From assembly GCA_007119395.1 (NCBI GenBank), contig SKPS01000094.1, positions 1 to 7,634 on the forward strand: 7,634 nucleotides of DNA. The letters run 5' to 3'. Both the position numbers and the translations under genes were made by a program. The notes beneath the pieces are model-generated. The model saw only the letters and a list, made by a program, of their open reading frames with translations, had not been told where the DNA came from and did no database searches. Origin of the DNA: Lentimicrobiaceae bacterium. Its GTDB lineage: Bacteria > Bacteroidota > Bacteroidia > Bacteroidales > SKPS01. This document shows, piece by piece, positions 1 through 4,674 of this stretch (its first letter is position 1; each line of letters opens with the position of its first letter).

Positions 1-832
1 CCTGAAGCACAAAGTCACGGGACGGCAACACATAGCGGGTTCCTTCCCTTCTCACCTCAAAGATATCCATGCCAAGCTCCTTGTAGAGATAGCTGTCAAT
101 GATTCTCTTACCCACCGATGCGGCATCCTCCATCAACTCAATTTCGGTGATATACTCGTGCATGTCGTACTTCTCTTCCAGCGGCTCCCTCTCCCGTCCT
201 GAAGGGAGCAACCGTTTCCCAACAAGCATCATGTAAAGTACTCCGGCCACAAGAAACACGAGCCCCATCGGTGTAAGCTGAAACATGCCGAAGCCCTCCA
301 GCCCTTCTCTTTCGGCAATGCCACTCACCAGAATATTGGTTGAGGTACCAATAAAGGTGCAGGTTCCTCCCAAAATAGACGCAAAAGAGAGCGGAATCAG
401 CAACTGCTTTGGGTTGTACCCCGAAGTGTGAGCAATCTGCATCACAACAGGTATAAATACAGCCACAATCGGCGTGTTGTTAACAAATGCAGACATTACG
501 GCGATCATGATCATCATCAGAATCAAACCACCGGAATAGTTTTTTTTGAATATTTTTGAGAGCTTGTAGGCGATGTATTGCAGCACCCCTGTTTTCAGCA
601 AGGCAGCACTTAGCACAAACATAAAAGCCACGGTAACGGTTGCCTTGTTGCTAAAACCGGCAACACCCTGTTCGGGCGTAAGCACTCCGGTAATCACCAG
701 TGACACCATGACCACCAAGGCTACCAGATCCACCGACAGCACCTCCGTGGCAAAAAGCACAATGGCTATCAAAATAATAATCAAAGTGATAATCGCAGCC
801 GTCGTCATCATAATAAAAACAAGGTGTCTCAT
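1..832 (-). CDS. SLC13/DASS-family permease with TrkA-C domain, C-terminus off the window
   Basis: This is a partial inner-membrane transporter; 277 residues are visible and the reading frame is open at base 1. The ATG at 832 is the first possible start because an in-frame TAA lies directly before it. The N-terminus is a long hydrophobic stretch (about residues 4-27), followed by further membrane segments (about 31-50, 65-85, 101-115 and 198-214). Family hallmarks are visible: LTPEQGVAGFSNKATVTV (51-68), NNTP (118-121) and the GGTCTFIGTSTN loop (155-166), which resemble the paired substrate and sodium-binding hairpin motifs of SLC13/DASS carriers. From about residue 226 the sequence becomes soluble and resembles the start of an RCK_C/TrkA-C regulatory domain, with VGKRIIDSYLYKELGMDIFE. 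Relatives carry dicarboxylates, sulfate or other anions; the substrate cannot be read from the sequence. The gene is divergent from rpsT. Family assignment is firm; substrate is unknown. Confidence 0.9.
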   Translation of the reverse strand, partial: MRHLVFIMMTTAAIITLIIILIAIVLFATEVLSVDLVALVVMVSLVITGVLTPEQGVAGFSNKATVTVAFMFVLSAALLKTGVLQYIAYKLSKIFKKNYSGGLILMMIMIAVMSAFVNNTPIVAVFIPVVMQIAHTSGYNPKQLLIPLSFASILGGTCTFIGTSTNILVSGIAEREGLEGFGMFQLTPMGLVFLVAGVLYMMLVGKRLLPSGREREPLEEKYDMHEYITEIELMEDAASVGKRIIDSYLYKELGMDIFEVRREGTRYVLPSRDFVLQ

Positions 833-861
833 TTAACGACCATGAGTGGATCATGGCGCTG

Positions 862-869
862 CAAACCTA
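862..869 (-). promoter_or_regulatory. Candidate Bacteroidota -7 promoter element for the permease
   Basis: The minus strand reads TAGGTTTG, a full match to the Bacteroidota primary sigma -7 consensus TAnnTTTG. It lies about 30 bp upstream of the permease ATG, which would give a leader of roughly 20-25 nt. No convincing TTTG -33 box is seen about 19 bp upstream, so the assignment is tentative. Confidence 0.4.
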
Positions 870-927
870 CTGATATTTTTTTTGCCAGTGTGAATACATC
901 GTGGTTGTGTATGATTTTTTTGATGCA

Positions 928-961
928 TTGGTTTGTAAAATCAAAAATTGTTGTATTTTTG
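928..961 (+). promoter_or_regulatory. Candidate Bacteroidota promoter for rpsT
   Basis: TATTTTTG at 954-961 matches the -7 consensus TAnnTTTG. A TTTG at 932-935, with a TTG at 928-930 just before it, sits about 18 bp upstream and fits the -33 element. Transcription would start near 967-970 and leave a leader of about 35 nt before the rpsT ATG. The position and the match to both boxes make this the best promoter candidate in the window. Confidence 0.6.
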
Positions 962-996
962 CACGCTCAAAAACTGATTGCGTTTATTAAACAAAT

Positions 997-1000
997 AGGA
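997..1000 (+). promoter_or_regulatory. Shine-Dalgarno-like AGGA before rpsT
   Basis: AGGA lies four bases before the rpsT ATG at 1005. It is the only start in the window with a recognisable Shine-Dalgarno-like sequence; the other starts follow A-rich leaders. Confidence 0.5.
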
Positions 1001-1004
1001 AAGC

Positions 1005-1259
1005 ATGGCACATCACAAATCAGCATTGAAGAGGATTCGTTCAAGCGAAAAGAGAAGGATTCGTAACAGGTATTACAGCAAAACAATGCGCAATGCCATT
1101 CGCAGGTTTCGTTCGTTGACCAGCAAGACCGAGGCGAAAGAGCAATTGCCGAAACTGGTTTCGTTGATTGACAAGAATGCCAAACGTAATGTGATTCACA
1201 AAAACAAGGCGGGGAACCTTAAGTCAAAGCTTACGCTTATGGCCAACTCCCTGTCTTAA
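1005..1259 (+). CDS. rpsT: 30S ribosomal protein S20
   Basis: This encodes an 84-residue, strongly basic protein of normal length for bacterial S20. S20 binds 16S rRNA early in assembly of the small ribosomal subunit. The N-terminus MAHHKSALKRIRSSEKRRIR followed by NRYYSKTMRNAIRRF is the characteristic S20 opening, and the C-terminal NVIHKNKAGNLKSKL is the conserved rRNA-binding helix, with HKNKA in the usual place. The start is fixed by the conserved MAxHKSALKRIR motif and by an AGGA just upstream. The gene stands alone, with its own promoter candidate and its own terminator, and is divergent from the permease. In some bacteria S20 represses its own translation; nothing in this short leader proves that here. 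Confidence 0.98.
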   Translation: MAHHKSALKRIRSSEKRRIRNRYYSKTMRNAIRRFRSLTSKTEAKEQLPKLVSLIDKNAKRNVIHKNKAGNLKSKLTLMANSLS

Positions 1260-1280
1260 TCCGTAAAACCAATATATTTC

Positions 1281-1313
1281 AAAGGGTGCTCCTTACAGGA
1301 ACACCCTTTTTTT
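1281..1313 (+). terminator. Intrinsic terminator of rpsT
   Basis: AAAGGGTG (1281-1288) pairs with CACCCTTT (1302-1309). One C-A mismatch separates this from an inner TCC/GGA stem around a TTACA loop, and a run of seven T (1307-1313) follows. It begins 21 bp after the rpsT stop. The convergent peptidase gene ends 23 bp to its right, so the hairpin may also help stop that transcript, but the minus-strand side has only three consecutive T. Confidence 0.9.
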
Positions 1314-1336
1314 ATGGCCTTGACACCCGATCTCTT

Positions 1337-2314
1337 CTATTCGAAGTCGTATGCTACCATTTTTCCTCTCTTCATCACGAGCAGGTCATCGAAGTACACA
1401 TCCGGCTCTTTCACCAGTCCGTCGACATGAAGGTTTACAGAGATACGGCCACCCATGGTAAGATTGTTTCCGAACGCGATATGGATGGTGCCGAACACTT
1501 TTTCATCTTCCAGAATCATCCCGGTCAGGATGGCTTTATAGTTGGTTCCGATGCCAAATTCGGCCACTGCCCGTGCATCGGGGCCTGCCTTGTCAAAAGC
1601 CTCCTCCAGTTGTTTGGCCTGATGCCCCCCTTTGATGTCAACGGCATAGCCATCTTTTACGGTGATGGTCAGGGGCTCTTCGAGCATTCCCAGGGTGGCC
1701 ATTGAGCCATCCACCACTACCACTCCGTTGGTTTGATCTTCCCAAGGCGCCAGAAACACCTCTCCTGAAGGGAGATTCCCACTCTGCCCCTTCTCACGCA
1801 AGACACCTGTGCTGCGTATGATCATACGGTCTTTGACAGGCATGGTGATGTCTGTACCCTTCTCAGTGGTAACGCGGATTGTAGATACACCCTCCAGCTT
1901 ATCAGCGATAAAATTGGTCAACCCGATGATCTTATCGTAGTCGGCACTCAGGCACCTCGCCATGGTGTCAACATTGATATTGGGCATGGTACCTACACGC
2001 ACACCAAGCTTTGCAGCATTCCGTCTTGCATCGGTGTGGGTCATCGATCGCCTTGTGGGCACTACCACCACATCAACGTGTTTCATCATCTCTGCTATTG
2101 CTGCAGGGGGCTCCTCTCCATTGATCTCGCGCGACTTCATCTCCAGCAGCATGCTCTCACGGCACAATGACAGACCTGCCTCGTGCAACGCCATGCCTAT
2201 GTCCCGCTTGTACTCATCGGTGATGATTAATAATGACTCCTCAGGTTGTAAACCCATACAGTCCCTTAACGCAATCATAGATGCTTCCTGCAATTCTTTC
2301 TTACTCTGTTCCAT
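1337..2314 (-). CDS. M29-like (AmpS/COG2309) metal-dependent aminopeptidase
   Basis: This predicted 325-residue cytoplasmic protein resembles the M29 aminopeptidases (thermophilic aminopeptidase T / AmpS), which remove N-terminal amino acids using two metal ions. I start it at the ATG at 2314 (MEQSKKELQEASMIAL). The frame can be extended to a TTG at 2350, but those 12 residues look like leader. M29 metal-site motifs appear in the right order and spacing: LPSGEVF (E185), VAEFGIGTN (E252), GTIHIAFGNN (H278) and NLHVDG (H296, D298). The family's metal-site tyrosine, seven residues after the first His, is Leu285 here. The protein is also shorter than classic members of about 400 residues. There is no signal peptide. 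A minus-strand TATCATTG at 2348-2355 matches the -7 consensus at 7 of 8 positions but has no -33 box. The family call is good; peptidase activity is inferred. Confidence 0.82.
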   Translation of the reverse strand: MEQSKKELQEASMIALRDCMGLQPEESLLIITDEYKRDIGMALHEAGLSLCRESMLLEMKSREINGEEPPAAIAEMMKHVDVVVVPTRRSMTHTDARRNAAKLGVRVGTMPNINVDTMARCLSADYDKIIGLTNFIADKLEGVSTIRVTTEKGTDITMPVKDRMIIRSTGVLREKGQSGNLPSGEVFLAPWEDQTNGVVVVDGSMATLGMLEEPLTITVKDGYAVDIKGGHQAKQLEEAFDKAGPDARAVAEFGIGTNYKAILTGMILEDEKVFGTIHIAFGNNLTMGGRISVNLHVDGLVKEPDVYFDDLLVMKRGKMVAYDFE

Positions 2315-2457
2315 GCTTTGTGTTTGTTTTGATGTTGATTTCCGCCACAATGATACAAAAAAACCGGTAGTATCCGGAGGGGGAGCATTGAGATGTTGCT
2401 ACGCTGAAACCAGGCGCAAAACAATTCAGTTCGCTCTTTGTTCGGAAGAACCGGACC

Positions 2458-2479
2458 TGCCGGGGGTTAGTCCCTGGCA
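2458..2479 (+). repeat. Hairpin with G-U pairs
   Basis: TGCCGGGGG and TCCCTGGCA form a 9-bp stem with a TTAG loop. Two of the pairs are G-U wobbles, so the fold is stable only in plus-strand RNA. It sits immediately left of a second, perfect hairpin. The function is unknown and the pairing could be chance. Confidence 0.4.
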
Positions 2480-2484
2480 ATGGC

Positions 2485-2509
2485 TTTTCGGCGGCTTTGC
2501 CGCCGAAAA
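2485..2509. repeat. Perfect 11-bp inverted repeat, hairpin
   Basis: TTTTCGGCGGC (2485-2495) and GCCGCCGAAAA (2499-2509) are exact reverse complements around a three-base loop. The hairpin lies 38 bp after the stop of the T9SS gene on the minus strand, so a role in 3'-end formation is plausible. However, no T-run follows the stem on either strand, so it is not a textbook intrinsic terminator. It may also be one copy of a dispersed palindromic repeat. Confidence 0.7.
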
Positions 2510-2547
2510 TTCAGCGTCTACACCTCGTTATCAACATCCTCTACCCA

Positions 2548-4536
2548 CTACTCCTTCACCAACTTCGCCACAAGGCTGTGTCTGCTGGAGTGGAGTTTCA
2601 GCAGGTAGATGCCGGCTGGCAGGTGCCCTATGTTGACGAAAGCCATCCGGCCGTTGGGGTCAGGGTGGATCTGCTGTTTGAAGACCAGGCGCCCTTCAAC
2701 AGAAAACACCTGAGCTTCCATTACCCCCTCTGCCTGTTCTGGTAATTGCAGCGTCACCTCACCTGTTGTAGGGTTGGGGTAAACCGTCAGAGCAGATCTC
2801 CCATCCGGTTCATCGACACCTATAATAAACTCTATAAAGACACTGTCGGTACCGGTGCATCGGGTTCCATACCCGCCATCTACCACTACACTGTAAAGCC
2901 CGGTGGTGTTCACAGTGATTTGCTGTGTGGTATCACCTGTGTTCCAGTGGTACATTGCTCCGGGGCCGGCATCCAGGGTCACGGGGGTGTTGTCATACAC
3001 CACAGCATCTGAGCCGAGATCAGGATTCGGCCTCACTACGACATCCACAACAACTGTGGCCATTCCGGGACAAGGGAAGTTATGGGTGCCATCCGTGACC
3101 TGAACCGACACTACATGCTCCCCTGAAGGAACCATATCGGTACTTAAGGTATAGGAGCTGTTTGCCAAAGGGGTTCCGGTAGGTATTCCATTCAATTGCC
3201 ATAAATGATACACAGCAGGTGGTTGGGTTACAGCTTCAATAGTGATTGACTCACCCCGACACAACAGGGTGTCGCTGCCAATATCCACCTTGATCCCTTT
3301 CACGAAGAGACAGTACCCATACGACTGCATACCGTTGTAAGGGCATGCGCCGTCGCGGATGGTGGCGGTAAAGCAATGGGGAGCATCTCTCGTATCTGCA
3401 AGCTCCGGCACCCAGGTGAATATGGCATAGGCAGAATCGGTGTTGTTGTGAAATGCTTGAAAGTCAGCTTGCGGGATCCCACTGTTCCATGAGATGGAGA
3501 ACTTCTCCCTATCACCCCAGGTGGTATCAGGCAGGTCGGGATCAAACCCCCAGATAGCAAACCGCACGGTGTCACCAAGGCAAGCTACCTTGGTAAATGT
3601 GTTGTTGAAGGGGTCATAACCACTGTTCAGGGAGGGATCCATCCCGCTCAGCGAAGGCACCTGGTTGTTACAGGTAAAGACATTGATCTGTATATCACGG
3701 TAAGAAGTAGCCACCACTTGGGGTGTATTATTGATATCACGCCACTTCTGTACCCTGATGGCCATGGGTGATATGATATTCATAGTAGGGCTCATGCACA
3801 GTGTGCCGGTCACCGGATCCAGCGAGATGGCAGGCATGGAAGGGAAAGGCTGTGTGGCTGTGAAAGGGGGAATCCAATTCACGGTCCCCTGGTTGCCATT
3901 GGTCATGGGTGTCACCAAACTGTAAGAGAGGGAGTCACCATCGGGGTCAACGGCTCCCGGGTTTACACATTGCGTCTGGTTTGTACAGAACATGGTCTGT
4001 GGGGGTTGAGTGAAAGTGGGTGTACTGACACACGGAGCGTGTAAATTATTGAGGGTGACTTCTGTGTAAATATACTGGCTGGTAGGGCTCGTTATTGTAT
4101 TGGATGGAAGACGACAACAGTATCCATTGAGATGGGTCCCATTACCCGACCAACCGATTCTCCAGTGATTGCAAGGGGGTAACGTAACTTGTGTCTCATA
4201 TACATACTCTTCGATTCCGTGAATACTCCCCGAAGAGCAGTGGGTCGCCATGGTTTGACAGACCGGGGTCACTTCCACACCGGACCCTGCCTTGATGGGA
4301 ACCCCTGTTACATTGAAATTGTTCGTTGAATCAGTGGTGCACTCAAGCACGAAAGAGGCGGTTAACAGAGGAGCACCGCCACTGCATTCACGGTAGAACG
4401 TGAGCCTGATCAAATAATCGTTGCCTCCCAGACAAGTCAGAGAGAGATCCATGCCGGCAGTAAATTGCTGCCCCTGAGAAGGATGAAAAGAGAATAGCAT
4501 AATGATCCAAAACAGGAAAGTGATGTGCTTTTTCAT
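2548..4536 (-). CDS. T9SS-secreted multi-domain surface protein, downstream paralog
   Basis: This is a 662-residue predicted secreted or surface-attached protein. An N-terminal signal peptide (about residues 1-22, MKKHITFLFWIIMLFSF, ending near SQGQQ) leads to a cysteine-rich module opening with CLGGNDYLIRLTFYREC (35-51), a pattern seen at the start of large Bacteroidota adhesin or gliding-associated proteins. A DPDGDS motif (197-202) resembles cadherin-like calcium sites. Two Ig/PKD-like repeats follow (about 415-502 and 503-573, the second with YHWNTGDTTQQITV and GLYSV). The last 80 or so residues are a T9SS type A sorting domain: LTVYPNPTTGEV (583-594), GIYLLKL (642-648) and a basic KLVKE end. 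T9SS moves such proteins across the outer membrane and removes the sorting domain. The role is unknown; adhesion or surface structure is inference. It is a full-length duplicate of the gene at 4675-6663 and has its own promoter candidate. Confidence 0.92.
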   Translation of the reverse strand: MKKHITFLFWIIMLFSFHPSQGQQFTAGMDLSLTCLGGNDYLIRLTFYRECSGGAPLLTASFVLECTTDSTNNFNVTGVPIKAGSGVEVTPVCQTMATHCSSGSIHGIEEYVYETQVTLPPCNHWRIGWSGNGTHLNGYCCRLPSNTITSPTSQYIYTEVTLNNLHAPCVSTPTFTQPPQTMFCTNQTQCVNPGAVDPDGDSLSYSLVTPMTNGNQGTVNWIPPFTATQPFPSMPAISLDPVTGTLCMSPTMNIISPMAIRVQKWRDINNTPQVVATSYRDIQINVFTCNNQVPSLSGMDPSLNSGYDPFNNTFTKVACLGDTVRFAIWGFDPDLPDTTWGDREKFSISWNSGIPQADFQAFHNNTDSAYAIFTWVPELADTRDAPHCFTATIRDGACPYNGMQSYGYCLFVKGIKVDIGSDTLLCRGESITIEAVTQPPAVYHLWQLNGIPTGTPLANSSYTLSTDMVPSGEHVVSVQVTDGTHNFPCPGMATVVVDVVVRPNPDLGSDAVVYDNTPVTLDAGPGAMYHWNTGDTTQQITVNTTGLYSVVVDGGYGTRCTGTDSVFIEFIIGVDEPDGRSALTVYPNPTTGEVTLQLPEQAEGVMEAQVFSVEGRLVFKQQIHPDPNGRMAFVNIGHLPAGIYLLKLHSSRHSLVAKLVKE
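2612..2658. repeat. 47-bp exact repeat, copy in downstream paralog
   Basis: This stretch inside the sorting-domain region is identical to 4739-4785 in the other paralog, synonymous positions included. Confidence 0.9.
2930..2979. repeat. 50-bp exact repeat, copy in downstream paralog
   Basis: This stretch is identical to 5057-5106. It encodes part of the last Ig-like repeat. Together with a further 32 identical bases just to its left (2897-2928), separated by one mismatch, it forms a block of strong DNA conservation. Confidence 0.9.
3341..3480. repeat. 140-bp near-identical block, copy in downstream paralog
   Basis: Compared by eye with 5468-5607, this block differs at only four bases (3350, 3392, 3445 and 3475). 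It contains a 52-bp exact match (3393-3444 with 5520-5571). It encodes about residues 353-399, around the PQADFQAFHNNTDSAYAIFT motif. Confidence 0.9.
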
Positions 4537-4674
4537 AATTATTTTGGTTTATGGTGATGTTTCTCGTGTTTAAACCCAATGCTTTCCAGACTGCTATGTT
4601 GTCTTCTTATTCAACAAAAATAGCAAAATTTTTCCTGCTGAGAAAATATTTTCAATGTGTGTCCGCCTGACGAA
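4537..4674. other. Spacer between the two T9SS paralogs
   Basis: This 138-bp A+T-rich spacer holds a promoter candidate for the downstream paralog (4615-4622, minus strand) and a 12-bp perfect palindrome GAAAATATTTTC at 4642-4653. The palindrome is too A+T-rich and lacks the T-run needed for a terminator; it could be a binding site or chance. I see no clear terminator for the upstream paralog here, so some read-through into the next gene is possible. Confidence 0.55.
4615..4622 (-). promoter_or_regulatory. Candidate -7 promoter element for the downstream T9SS paralog
   Basis: The minus strand reads TATTTTTG, a full match to TAnnTTTG and the same word used before rpsT. The expected -33 position shows only a weak TTTC. 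Transcription would start near 4608 and leave a leader of about 70 nt before the ATG at 4536. Confidence 0.45.

Larger units (their letters stand above)
2315..2547. other. Intergenic region between the T9SS gene and the peptidase
   Basis: This 233-bp spacer lies between two minus-strand genes and holds no convincing coding sequence. It contains a weak promoter-like word near the peptidase (2348-2355, minus strand) and two adjacent hairpins at 2458-2479 and 2485-2509. The middle part (about 2360-2440) shows nothing I can name. Confidence 0.6.

Noticed and set aside
540..547. Run of eight A in the permease coding strand as a phase-variation tract
   Set aside because: The frame is intact through it, it encodes ordinary residues (FKKN) in an A-rich stretch, and eight bases is short for a contingency locus.
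573..836. 87-codon plus-strand open frame opposite the permease start
   Set aside because: It is antisense to conserved membrane segments of the permease. Its Thr/Ile-rich composition is the complement of hydrophobic codons.
824..1066. 80-codon plus-strand open frame running into rpsT
   Set aside because: It overlaps rpsT in another frame and covers the promoter region. S20 is unmistakable in its own frame.
1286..1705. 139-codon plus-strand open frame opposite the peptidase
   Set aside because: It starts inside the rpsT terminator and is antisense to conserved metal-site motifs of the peptidase.
2315..2350. TTG start that adds 12 residues to the peptidase
   Set aside because: The ATG at 2314 gives a normal N-terminus, and the extra MWRKSTSKQTQS stretch looks like translated leader sequence.
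1962..2636. 224-codon plus-strand open frame across the peptidase start, the spacer and the T9SS gene end
   Set aside because: It overlaps two well-supported minus-strand genes and the hairpins, has no domain-like sequence and ends in low-complexity residues.
4624..4653. AAAATTTT and GAAAATATTTTC as a terminator for the upstream T9SS paralog
   Set aside because: The stems are purely A+T, short and not followed by a T-run, so they would not form a stable terminator.
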